Assembly: GCF_001687325.1 (NCBI RefSeq)
Contig: NZ_LZRD01000009.1
Coordinates: 186,001 to 250,000 of the forward strand
DNA length: 64,000 bases
Source of the DNA: Streptomyces sp. PTY087I2
Lineage (GTDB): Bacteria > Actinomycetota > Actinomycetes > Streptomycetales > Streptomycetaceae
Reading direction: 5' to 3'
Position numbers and translations under genes: made by a program. Below are positions 51,138-59,437 of this stretch, one piece after another (the first letter of the stretch is position 1; the number at the start of each line of letters is the position of its first letter). The notes beneath the pieces are model-generated. The model worked only from the letters and a program-made list of their open reading frames with translations, had not been told where the DNA came from and searched no databases.

Positions 51138-52955
51138 ATGGCAACACGTGCACGCGTCCGCGCCCCCGAACTCATCGGCAAGGGCGGCTGGCTCAATACA
51201 GGCGACCAGCAGTACACCCTCGCTGACCTGCGAGGACGCATCGTCATCCTCGACTTCTGGACGTTCTGCTGTGTGAACTGTCTGCATGTCCTGGACGAGC
51301 TGCGCGAGCTGGAGGAGAAGCACCGCGACACCGTGGTGATCATCGGCGTCCACTCGCCCAAGTTTGTCCACGAGGCCGAGCACCAGGCAGTCGTCGACGC
51401 CGTCGAACGCTACGAGGTCCACCACCCCGTCCTCGACGACCCCGAGCTGGCCACCTGGAAGCAGTACGCCGTCCGCGCCTGGCCGACGCTCGTCGTGATC
51501 GACCCCGAGGGCTATGTCGTCGCCCAGCACGCGGGCGAGGGCCACGCCCACGCCATCGAGAAGCTCGTCGAGGAGCTGGAGGCCGAACACGCGGCCAAGG
51601 GCACGCTCCGCCGCGGCGACGGCCCCTACGTCGCGCCCGAGCCCGTCGCCACCCATCTGCGCTTCCCCGGCAAGGCGCTGCTCCTGCCCGACGGCGGCTT
51701 CCTGGTCTCCGACACCACCCGGCACCGCCTGGTCGAGCTGGACGCCGACGGCGAGACCGTACGACGCCACTTCGGCACGGGCGAGCGCGGGCTGAGCGAC
51801 GGCGGCCCGGACGAGGCCCGGTTCAGCGAACCGCAGGGGCTCGCCGTGCTCCCGGACGGCCGCGTCGCCGTCGCGGACACCGTCAACCACGCCCTCCGCG
51901 CCCTGGACCTCACGACCGGGGTGACCAGCACCCTCGCCGGGACCGGCCGTCAGTGGTGGCAGGGGACCCCGACCAGCGGCCCGGCGCGCGAGGTGGACCT
52001 CTCCTCGCCGTGGGACCTCGCCTGGTTCGGCGACCGGCTGTGGATCGCCATGGCGGGCGTGCACCAGCTGTGGACGTACGACCCGGAGAGCGCGACCGTA
52101 CGCGTCGCCGCCGGGACCACCAACGAGGGCCTGGTCGACGGGCCGGGCGCCGAGGCCTGGTTCGCCCAGCCGTCCGGGCTCGCCGTCTCCGCCGACGGGG
52201 AGCGGCTCTGGGTCGCCGACTCGGAGACCTCCGCGCTGCGCTGGGTCGACCGCGACGAGCACGTCCACACCGCCGTCGGCACCGGCCTCTTCGACTTCGG
52301 CCACCGGGACGGGGCGGCCGGCCAGGCGCTCCTCCAGCACCCGATCGGCGTGACCGCGCTCCCCGACGGGTCCGTCGCGATCAGCGACACGTACAACCAC
52401 GCCCTGCGCCGGTACGACCCGGCGTCCGGCGAGGTCACCACGCTGGCCACCGATGTCCGCGAGCCCAGCGACGCGGTGCTGGTCGACGGCGATCTCGTCG
52501 TCGTCGAGTCGGCCCGCCACCGGCTGACCCGCCTGCGGCTCCCCGAGGAGGCCGTACGCGTCCCCGACCAGGCGCACCGCACCCAGCGCGCGGCCACCGA
52601 GATCGCGCCCGGCACGCTCCGCCTCGACGTGGTCTTCCAGGCACCGGCCGGGCAGAAGCTGGACACCCGCTACGGGCCCTCGACCCGGCTCCTGGTCTCC
52701 GCCACCCCGCCCGAGCTGCTGGCGGACGGCTCCGGCGCGGGGACGGACCTCGGGCGCGATCTGGTCCTCGCGGACGGCGTCACCGAGGGCGTGCTGCACG
52801 TCTCCGCGATGGCGGCGTCCTGCGACGACGACCCGGCCAACGAGTACCCCGCCTGCCATGTGCACCAGCAGGACTGGGGGGTGCCGGTCCGCGTCGCGGC
52901 GGAGGGCGAATCCCGGCTGGCGCTGGTGCTCGCCGGGATGGACAGCCCCGCGTGA
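51138..52955 (+). CDS. Thioredoxin-like plus NHL-repeat protein (NHLRC2-like)
   Basis: 605 residues. The N-terminal TlpA/thioredoxin domain (about 10-150) has WTFCCVNCLHVL, giving a CVNC redox pair (Cys45, Cys48) with an extra Cys44 before it. The rest is a beta-propeller of NHL repeats (for example PQGLAVLPDGRVAVADTVNHALR and PSGLAVSADGERLWVADSE), about six blades (175-510), then a C-terminal beta domain. No signal peptide, so cytoplasmic. Related to eukaryotic NHLRC2; role unknown, perhaps protein-thiol redox on a scaffold. ATG at 51138 begins MATRARVRAPELIG. Confidence 0.9.
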   Translation: MATRARVRAPELIGKGGWLNTGDQQYTLADLRGRIVILDFWTFCCVNCLHVLDELRELEEKHRDTVVIIGVHSPKFVHEAEHQAVVDAVERYEVHHPVLDDPELATWKQYAVRAWPTLVVIDPEGYVVAQHAGEGHAHAIEKLVEELEAEHAAKGTLRRGDGPYVAPEPVATHLRFPGKALLLPDGGFLVSDTTRHRLVELDADGETVRRHFGTGERGLSDGGPDEARFSEPQGLAVLPDGRVAVADTVNHALRALDLTTGVTSTLAGTGRQWWQGTPTSGPAREVDLSSPWDLAWFGDRLWIAMAGVHQLWTYDPESATVRVAAGTTNEGLVDGPGAEAWFAQPSGLAVSADGERLWVADSETSALRWVDRDEHVHTAVGTGLFDFGHRDGAAGQALLQHPIGVTALPDGSVAISDTYNHALRRYDPASGEVTTLATDVREPSDAVLVDGDLVVVESARHRLTRLRLPEEAVRVPDQAHRTQRAATEIAPGTLRLDVVFQAPAGQKLDTRYGPSTRLLVSATPPELLADGSGAGTDLGRDLVLADGVTEGVLHVSAMAASCDDDPANEYPACHVHQQDWGVPVRVAAEGESRLALVLAGMDSPA

Positions 52956-52967
52956 CCGCCTGACGGA

Positions 52968-53711
52968 TCAGAACTCGTCGGCGCCGTTGCGCAGCTCGGT
53001 GGTCCAGTAACCGGTGGCCCACTTCTGCGGGTTGACGGAAAGGCCCTCGGCGGCGGGGGCCTTCACGACCGCCATGCCGCCGCCGTTGGCCTTCAGCGTG
53101 ACCGTGAACTCCTTCACCGTCTCGGTGGTCTCCTTCCGGCCGCCCTCCGACATGCGCACCGCGGCATAGGCGGACTGGCCGGGCTCCAGGACCACCGGGG
53201 TCAGCGGCTTGCTCTTGGCGACGGGCTGGGCGATGCCCCGCGCGTTGTCCAGGAAGTGGATGTGCGGGTACTCCCTCATCTCGCAGCTCGCGCCGGAGGT
53301 GTTCTTCGCGGACAGCGTGAGGTGGGTGTAGGGCGGGCCGTCCTGACGCTCGGCGGTGATCGTCAGACCCTGCGCCGTGCAGAGGGTGACGGTTGCCCCG
53401 GCGGACGTGCCGCCGGTGTCTCCGGAGGCGCCGGGGCTCTTGGCCGCGCCCGCGGGCTGAGCGGTGCCGGTGCCGTTGGAGCTGCCGGTGGAGCCCGTGG
53501 TGCCGGTCTCGGCCGCGTCGTCGGCGGCCTTCTCGGGCCCGGCGCTCTTCCCGGCCCCGGTGGGCGACGCGGTGGCGGTCGCCGACGTGTCGGCCGCCGA
53601 GCCCTCCGAGCGGGTGCCGGAGCCGTTGTCGCCGCAGGCGGTGAGGGTGAGCGCGAGGGCGGCCGTGGTCGCGGCGGCCAGGACGGTGGTGCGGTTGCGG
53701 AAGGTACGCAC
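52968..53711 (-). CDS. DUF4232 lipoprotein
   Basis: 247 residues. Lipoprotein signal with LALTLTAC lipobox (acylated Cys26). An Ala/Thr/Gly-rich linker (about 30-105) precedes the C-terminal DUF4232 beta-sandwich (about 110-247; HLTLSAKNTSGASCEMREYPHIHFL). One Cys pair (in LCTAQG and ASCEM) may form a disulfide. Such proteins are abundant in streptomycetes and uncharacterised. GTG start at 53711 with GGAAT-like SD. Faces the SARP gene stop. Confidence 0.9.
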   Translation of the reverse strand: MRTFRNRTTVLAAATTAALALTLTACGDNGSGTRSEGSAADTSATATASPTGAGKSAGPEKAADDAAETGTTGSTGSSNGTGTAQPAGAAKSPGASGDTGGTSAGATVTLCTAQGLTITAERQDGPPYTHLTLSAKNTSGASCEMREYPHIHFLDNARGIAQPVAKSKPLTPVVLEPGQSAYAAVRMSEGGRKETTETVKEFTVTLKANGGGMAVVKAPAAEGLSVNPQKWATGYWTTELRNGADEF

Positions 53712-53885
53712 GGAGATTCCCCCGGGGAGAGACGGTGAGGCGGACGCCCGGTCGAGGCGCCCTGCCCGCGAACTGCTGACAGGAACGACTCTGACCGCCG
53801 CCGCTCACGTATCGCTGCTGTCCGGCTGACGTCCGGCTGATGTCCGGGCGGCAGTGACAGAACCGCAGGTCAGCAGGCCAGTAGG

Positions 53886-56879
53886 TCAGCTCTCGGCGGT
53901 GAGCCGCCGGAGCGCCTCGTCGTACCGCCGCCGGTACTCCGTCCGCGCCGACACCCGCAACAGCGCCTCCAGCGCCCGTACGGCCCCGTCGTCGTAACCG
54001 GCCCGCTCCGCCTCCCGCGCGGCCCGGTCCAGCAGCCGGATGCCGTCCTCCTCCTCGCCCAGAGCGAGGCGCGCCTCGCCGCAGATCGCCAGCAGGAGCG
54101 ACCGGCGCACCGCCTCCTCGTGCTCGGGGCCCAGATCGAGGGCGGTCAGCGCGCAGTCCAGCGCCTCCTGCGGGCGGTGCGCGGTGAGCCGCATCCGGGC
54201 CAGGTGTTGGAGACCGAGCATCTCGGTGTGCCGGTCCCCCTCCTCGCGGCACAGCTCCACGGCACGGGTGCAGTTCTCCGACGCGGTCGGCAGCTCGCCC
54301 AGTTCGGCCTGGACGACGGCCAGGTTGATCAGCGCGGTCGCCTCGCCCAGCGGGTCCCCGGCCTCCCGGGCGAGCACCGGTGAACGCTCCAGCAGGGCGG
54401 CGGCCTCGGCGGTCCGGCCCTCCTCCGTCAGCACCCAGCCCAGCAGGGTGAGCACCCTCGATTCGGCGTACGCGTCCTTCCCGGCGCGGGCCGACTCCAG
54501 GGCCAGCTCCAGCAGGGGCGTCCAGTTGTCCCGGACCCGCCAGACCACCTGCGGCCACTGGAGCAGGATGATCCGCCAGGCCCGGTCCGCCAGCCCCGCC
54601 TCCCGCGCCGCCACGGCGGCCGACGCCAGGTTCTCGCGCTCGGCCGCCAGCCAGCGCATCGCCTCCGCGCGGTCGGCGAAGTCCCGTACGGCGGCGGGCT
54701 TGCGGTAGCCGTCCGGGAGCACGAAACAGGGCTCGCCGCCGGGCTCCGCCGTGTCGGCGGCGGCCAGCGCGGTGGCGATGCAGTGGTCGAGCACCCCGGT
54801 GAGCGCCTCGTGCGCGGACGCCGGGTCGAGGCCCCGGGCGTACAGGCGCACCAGGTCGTGCAGGATCCACCGGCCCGGGGCGGTTTCGGCGACGAGGTGG
54901 GCGGCGGCGAGGCGCTCCAGCGCGGCCGCCGCCGCGACCGGGTCCGTCCCCGCGAGCGCGGCGGCCGCGTACGGGTCGAAATGGCCGCCGGGATGGTGCC
55001 CGAGCCGCGCGAACTGGTGGACGGCCTCCGACGGCAGGTGCTGGACGGTCAGCCGCAGCGCGGCCGCGACGCCCGTGTCGTCCACGTCGAGATACGCCAG
55101 CCGGCCGCGCTCGTCGGCCAGTTCGTCGGCGAGGGCGGCCAGTGTCCAGCGCGGCCGGCCCGCCAGCCGGGCGGCTGTGACGCGCAGCGCGAGCGGCAGC
55201 CCGCCGCAGAGTTCGGCGAGCCGGCGGGCCGCCACCGGTTCGGCGAGCACCCGCTCCTCCCCCAGCACCCCGGCGAGCAGCGCCGTGCCGTCGTCGGCCT
55301 CCAGCGTGTCGAGCGGGACGGGCCGGGCGGCGTCCGAAGCGATGAGCCCCTCCAGCCGGTGCCGGCTGGTGACCAGCGTGACGCAGCCCGTACCGCCCGG
55401 CAGCAGCGCCCTGACGGTGGCGGAGTCGCGGGCGTTGTCGAGGACGACCAGCACCCTGCGCCGGTCGGTCAGCGAGCGGAAGAGCGCGGCGGCGGCCGGG
55501 GCGGACTCCGGGACCCGGCGCGGTGCGACGCCGAGCGCGAGCAGGAACTCCCGCAGGACGTCGATGAGCGCGGGCTCGCCGGCCTCGCTGAACCCGCGCA
55601 GATCGGCGAAGAGCCGGCCGTCCGGGAAGAGCGCGCCACTGCGGTGCGCCCACTGGAGCGCCAACGCGGTCTTGCCGACCCCGGCCGGCCCCGTCACCAG
55701 ACAGACGGGCGCCTCCCCCGCCGCCGCCCGCGTGAGCGCGGCCAGCTCGGCCCCCCGCCCGTGGAAGCCGCGGGGCGCCCGGGGGAGCAGATCTACGGGG
55801 AGGGGTTCGCCGGGGTGGGGCGGGTACACCGGGTGTGCCGGGTGCGCCGCGCCGGTCGGGGCCACCGCCCCGAGCGGCGCGGCGGCAGGAGCCGGGTCCG
55901 CAGGACTGCCGGGGGCGGCGGCAGGAGCTGGGTCCGCGATACCGGCCACCGCGCCGGCCGGGTTCGCGGTGCCGACCGGGGGCGCCGGACGGGCCGGGTC
56001 AGCCGTACGGTCCGGAGCCGGGGTCGGGACATGGACGGGAGCCACCACGGCCCCTGTCCCGTGCCCACCGGCCCCTGTCCCGTGCCCACCAGGCCCCGGC
56101 CCATGCCCACCGGCCCCCGGCCCGGTCCCGCCCGACCCCCCGTCGCCCCGCAGGATCAGCGCGTACGCGTCGGCCAGTTCGTGCCCCGGATCGATGCCCA
56201 GCTCGTCGGCGAGGAGCCGCCTCGTACGGTGGAAACGGTCCAGGGCCTCCGACTGGCGTCCCGCCCGGTACAGCGCCAGCATCAGTTCCGCGGCCAGCGA
56301 CTCGCGCAGCGGATGCGCCGCGGTCTCCGCCGCCAGCAGGGCCGCGGCCCGGTGGTGCTCGCCGAGCAGCCCGTACGTCCGGGCCAGCTGTTCGACGGTT
56401 GCCAGCCGCGACTCCTCCAGGGAGTGCGCGGCCGCCCGGAGCGGCGGACCGGTGAACGCCCCGCTGAGGGCCGGGCCCTGCCACAGCGACAGGGCCTCCT
56501 TCAGCATCAGCACGGTGTCTGCCGGGCCGCGCTGTTCCCGCGCCAGCATCAGCAGTTCCTCGAACCGCTGCGCGTCGATCAGCGTCTCCGGGACCCGCAG
56601 GACGTACGCGTCGCCGAGGGTGGCCAGCTCGACCCCGTACGCCTCCGCGTCCGCGCCCACCAACAGGGCGCGCAGCCGCGACACATGGCCCTGGATGACG
56701 CCGCGGGCCTGGAGCGGCGGCGTGTCGTCCCAGAGGGAGTCCGTCAGACGGGCCACGGAGACCGGGGTGTTGGCGGACAGCAGCAGCGCGGCGAGCAGGC
56801 TGCGGCGCTTGGCGGGCCCCAGCGGCAGCGGCCCGGTGAGCGTTTCGACAGAGACCGTGCCGAGCAGCCGGAACTCCAC
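53886..56879 (-). CDS. Large SARP transcriptional regulator (AfsR-like: BTAD, NB-ARC, TPR)
   Basis: A 997-residue pathway regulator. The N-terminal OmpR-type DNA-binding domain and BTAD (about residues 1-245; VEFRLLGTVSVETLTG, RRLLADELGIDPGHEL) are followed by a Gly/Pro/Ala linker (about 247-355, encoded partly by 21-nt repeats). The NB-ARC ATPase region has P-loop GPAGVGKTA (about 397-405), VLVVLDNARD and LVTSRHRLEGL. The C-terminal half carries TPR helices. Same architecture and length as AfsR, but AfsR-type kinase neighbours are absent. The GTG at 56879 follows GAGGAG at 6 nt and is preferred over one 11 codons upstream. No biosynthetic cluster is adjacent, so its target is not local. Confidence 0.93.
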   Translation of the reverse strand: MEFRLLGTVSVETLTGPLPLGPAKRRSLLAALLLSANTPVSVARLTDSLWDDTPPLQARGVIQGHVSRLRALLVGADAEAYGVELATLGDAYVLRVPETLIDAQRFEELLMLAREQRGPADTVLMLKEALSLWQGPALSGAFTGPPLRAAAHSLEESRLATVEQLARTYGLLGEHHRAAALLAAETAAHPLRESLAAELMLALYRAGRQSEALDRFHRTRRLLADELGIDPGHELADAYALILRGDGGSGGTGPGAGGHGPGPGGHGTGAGGHGTGAVVAPVHVPTPAPDRTADPARPAPPVGTANPAGAVAGIADPAPAAAPGSPADPAPAAAPLGAVAPTGAAHPAHPVYPPHPGEPLPVDLLPRAPRGFHGRGAELAALTRAAAGEAPVCLVTGPAGVGKTALALQWAHRSGALFPDGRLFADLRGFSEAGEPALIDVLREFLLALGVAPRRVPESAPAAAALFRSLTDRRRVLVVLDNARDSATVRALLPGGTGCVTLVTSRHRLEGLIASDAARPVPLDTLEADDGTALLAGVLGEERVLAEPVAARRLAELCGGLPLALRVTAARLAGRPRWTLAALADELADERGRLAYLDVDDTGVAAALRLTVQHLPSEAVHQFARLGHHPGGHFDPYAAAALAGTDPVAAAAALERLAAAHLVAETAPGRWILHDLVRLYARGLDPASAHEALTGVLDHCIATALAAADTAEPGGEPCFVLPDGYRKPAAVRDFADRAEAMRWLAAERENLASAAVAAREAGLADRAWRIILLQWPQVVWRVRDNWTPLLELALESARAGKDAYAESRVLTLLGWVLTEEGRTAEAAALLERSPVLAREAGDPLGEATALINLAVVQAELGELPTASENCTRAVELCREEGDRHTEMLGLQHLARMRLTAHRPQEALDCALTALDLGPEHEEAVRRSLLLAICGEARLALGEEEDGIRLLDRAAREAERAGYDDGAVRALEALLRVSARTEYRRRYDEALRRLTAES
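56045..56130. repeat. 21-nt tandem repeat encoding the SARP linker
   Basis: About four imperfect copies of CGGCCCCTGTCCCGTGCCCAC. On the minus strand each encodes a GGHGTGA-like unit in the linker between the BTAD and NB-ARC domains. Confidence 0.75.
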
Positions 56880-57003
56880 GAACGGCTCCTCTTCCGGGCG
56901 GTACGCACCCACGGCGGGGGCGCGGGATCCGTCCCAGAATATCTAGGTCTCCGCAGGGCGGTCGCCGTCGCCGGACCGCCGCGGAACCCGCGCCGCCCGA
57001 TCG

Positions 57004-57225
57004 TCAGTGGTAGCGCCGCTCGTCGTCCTGGACGACGGTGGTGCTGGGCGGCACGACCATCCGGCGGCGCCGCGCGATGCTCATGTAGACGAAGACCCCG
57101 ACGAGACCGACGAGCATCATGATCCAGCCGACCAGGTCGACGTTGACGGTGTCCATCTTCCAGTCGGTGGCGAACGCCAGGATCGCGCCCGCGCCGATCA
57201 GGAGAATGCATCCTCCGAGTCCCAT
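57004..57225 (-). CDS. Small DUF6458-type membrane protein
   Basis: 73 residues, two helices (GCILLIGAGAILAFAT about 5-20 and LVGWIMMLVGLVGVFVYMSI about 31-50), then ARRRRMVVPP and an acidic-basic tail ending DDERRYH. The GGC-I-L-L-G-GAILAFA and DLVGWI patterns fit the small actinobacterial DUF6458 family. Function unknown. The SD GGAGGCGG precedes the ATG at 57225. Confidence 0.85.
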   Translation of the reverse strand: MGLGGCILLIGAGAILAFATDWKMDTVNVDLVGWIMMLVGLVGVFVYMSIARRRRMVVPPSTTVVQDDERRYH

Positions 57226-57328
57226 GAATTCCGCCTCCTCGACCGCCCGGTGAGTCCGGGCCGGTGTACGGCTCGCGTACCCGGCCCGGCAACAACCATG
57301 TGTGAGGAGGCGGTCGGTCGGCCTCCGG

Positions 57329-58627
57329 TCAGCCGGCCAGGAACGCGGTGAGCGCGTTCGCCAGCAGATACGGGTCGTCCGCGCCGCACAGCTCACGGGC
57401 GCTGTGCATCGAGAGGATCGCCACGCCGATGTCCACGGTCTGGATGCCGTGCCGGGCGGCGGTGATCGGCCCGATGGTCGTGCCGCAGGGCATCGCGTTG
57501 TTGGACACGAAGCTCTGCCACGGCACACCCGCCTTCTCGCAGGCCGCGGCGAACACCGCGCGGCCGCTGCCGTCGGTGGCGTACCGCATGTTGACGTTCA
57601 CCTTGAGGATCGGCCCGCCGTTGGCGACCGGGTGGTGCGTCGGGTCGTGCCGCTCCGCGTAGTTGGGGTGCACGGCGTGACCGGTGTCCGAGGAGAGGCA
57701 GACGGTCCCGGCGAAGGCGCGGGCGCGGTCCTCGTACGTACCGCCGCGCGCGAACACCGAGCGCTCCAGGACCGAGCCCAGCAGCGGCCCGTCGGCCCCG
57801 GTGTCGGACTGCGAGCCGTTCTCCTCGTGGTCGAAGGCCGCGAGCACCGGGATGTACGGGATGTCGGCGTCGGGCAGAGCGGCGACGGCGGCCAGGGCGG
57901 CGGTCGCGGCGTGCACCGAGAGGAGGTTGTCCATCCGGGGCCCGGCCACCAGCTCCCGGTCCCGGCCCAGGTAGGAGGGCGGCTCGATGGCGTGCGGCAT
58001 CAGGTCCCAGCCGGTGACGTCCTCCGCGTCGACCCCCGCCTCCTCCGCGACGAAGCGGATCAGGTCGCCCTCCTCCACATCGCCGAGTCCCCAGATCGGC
58101 TGCATGTGCTTCTGCCGGTCGAGCTTGAGCCCCTCGGTGTTGGCCGACCGGTCCAGGTGGACGGCGAGCTGCGGCACCCGCAGCAGCGCCCGGTCGATGT
58201 TGACCAGCCGGTGCGTGCCGTCGCGCAGCGAGATCCGCCCGGCCAGGCCCAGATCCCGGTCGAGCCAGGTGTTGAGCAGGGTGCCGCCGTAGACCTCCAC
58301 GGCGATCTGGCGCCAGCCGTGCGCCCCGGTGTCGGGCAGCGGCTTCACCCGGAGGTTCGGGGAGTCGGTGTGCGCCCCCGCGATCCGGAACGGGGTGTGC
58401 GCCTCGGCGCCCTCCGGCACGTACCAGGCGACGATCGCCCCGCCGCGCAGCACGTACTTCCCGCCCGCCGAGCCGTCCCAGGCCGCGGTCTCCTCGACCT
58501 GCCGGAAGCCGGCCTCCGCCAGCCGGGCGGCGGCGTTGGCCACGGCGTGGTACGGGGACGGGCTGGCCGCCAGGAAGGTCATCAGGTCATCGGTGTGCGC
58601 ACGGTCGAACCGGAGAGGGGAACTCAT
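57329..58627 (-). CDS. M18-family aspartyl aminopeptidase
   Basis: A 432-residue dinuclear zinc peptidase that removes N-terminal Asp/Glu. Zinc ligands are seen in IAGAHTDSPNLRVKP (His), FDHEENGSQSDTGADGP (Asp/Glu pair), SSDTGHAVHPNYAERHDP and, near the C-terminus, GTTIGPITAARHG with IAILSMHSARELCG. Cytoplasmic, probably a dodecamer. The ATG at 58627 is preferred over a GTG three codons upstream; the SD is weak. Usual length for the family. Confidence 0.95.
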   Translation of the reverse strand: MSSPLRFDRAHTDDLMTFLAASPSPYHAVANAAARLAEAGFRQVEETAAWDGSAGGKYVLRGGAIVAWYVPEGAEAHTPFRIAGAHTDSPNLRVKPLPDTGAHGWRQIAVEVYGGTLLNTWLDRDLGLAGRISLRDGTHRLVNIDRALLRVPQLAVHLDRSANTEGLKLDRQKHMQPIWGLGDVEEGDLIRFVAEEAGVDAEDVTGWDLMPHAIEPPSYLGRDRELVAGPRMDNLLSVHAATAALAAVAALPDADIPYIPVLAAFDHEENGSQSDTGADGPLLGSVLERSVFARGGTYEDRARAFAGTVCLSSDTGHAVHPNYAERHDPTHHPVANGGPILKVNVNMRYATDGSGRAVFAAACEKAGVPWQSFVSNNAMPCGTTIGPITAARHGIQTVDIGVAILSMHSARELCGADDPYLLANALTAFLAG

Positions 58628-58701
58628 GTTCTTCACTGTAACGAGGACCCGGGGTCCGGTATCCGGTGACCGCGAGATCGGCGGGCCTCGGTCCCGTGTG
58701 G

Positions 58702-59316
58702 CTACAGCTCGTCGATCGCGGTCAGGTCGATGTCGATGTCGTACGGGGCGGAGAGCTTGAGCCGGTCGTGGTGGACGCCGGTGGAGACGTACGTCTTGTT
58801 GACCGGGTCGAGCTCGTAGGTGATGACCATGGGGCGGTCGTTCTCGCCGATCATCTCGACGAGCCAGAAGTGCTGGATGCCCGCAGCCGCGTACTTGTGC
58901 GGCTTGGTGTCGCGGTCGCGGTCTTCGGAGTCGGGGGAGACGACTTCGACGGCGAGGAAGACGTCGGCGGCCTGGTAGCGGGTGGTGCGCTGGTCTCCGT
59001 CGGCCGCGGCGGTCACGACGAGAAGGTCGGGCTCCGGAGCGTTGCGCCTGCCGAGCACGACTGCCATCTCGCGACGCACCCGCAGGTCGTTCGGGACGTG
59101 CTGCCGCAGCCCCTGCTCCAGTAGGTACATCGCCAGCGTGTGGAACTTCCGCTGCGGACTCACGAAAACCAGGCTCCCGTCGATCAGCTCTGTGTGCGGC
59201 GGGAGGTCGTCAAGCGTGAAGAAATCGTCCACGGTGTAGCCGTCCGGTGGCGGGACCGGCCACCCGGGGTTGGCGCGCCGCTGCTGCGACGCTTCGGACT
59301 GTGCCTCGGCGGTCAT
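58702..59316 (-). CDS. Uma2-family restriction-endonuclease-fold protein
   Basis: A 204-residue PD-(D/E)XK-fold protein of the Uma2/DUF820 family. Motifs: YTVDDFFTLDDLPPHTELIDGSL (Glu, about 28-50), the Asp in EPDLLVV (about 95-101), Glu in LAVEVVSPDSEDRDRDTK with Lys (about 121-138), and GIQHFWLVEM. Many copies exist in actinobacteria; activity is unproven, perhaps DNA cleavage or an inactive paralogue. The ATG at 59316 has GGGAGG just upstream. Confidence 0.9.
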   Translation of the reverse strand: MTAEAQSEASQQRRANPGWPVPPPDGYTVDDFFTLDDLPPHTELIDGSLVFVSPQRKFHTLAMYLLEQGLRQHVPNDLRVRREMAVVLGRRNAPEPDLLVVTAAADGDQRTTRYQAADVFLAVEVVSPDSEDRDRDTKPHKYAAAGIQHFWLVEMIGENDRPMVITYELDPVNKTYVSTGVHHDRLKLSAPYDIDIDLTAIDEL

Positions 59317-59375
59317 GGTTCCTCCCATGGAAGGGATTCTGGCCCGTGCACTCAGCGTACCCAGCTGATACGACA

Positions 59376-59410
59376 GCGCCGCCACCCGAACGATTTCCGG
59401 ATGGCGGCGC
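59376..59410 (-). terminator. Hairpin after the FadE gene
   Basis: GCGCCGCCA (59376-59384) and TGGCGGCGC (59402-59410) with a 17-nt loop, about 28 nt past the FadE stop on the minus strand. Confidence 0.65.
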
Positions 59411-59437
59411 GTGTTGACGAAACAGGCGAACGATTCC

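Noticed and set aside
53886..56879. SARP regulator as evidence for a local antibiotic cluster
   Set aside because: Neighbours are housekeeping genes: an aminopeptidase, a lipoprotein and a redox protein. No polyketide or peptide synthase occurs in the window.
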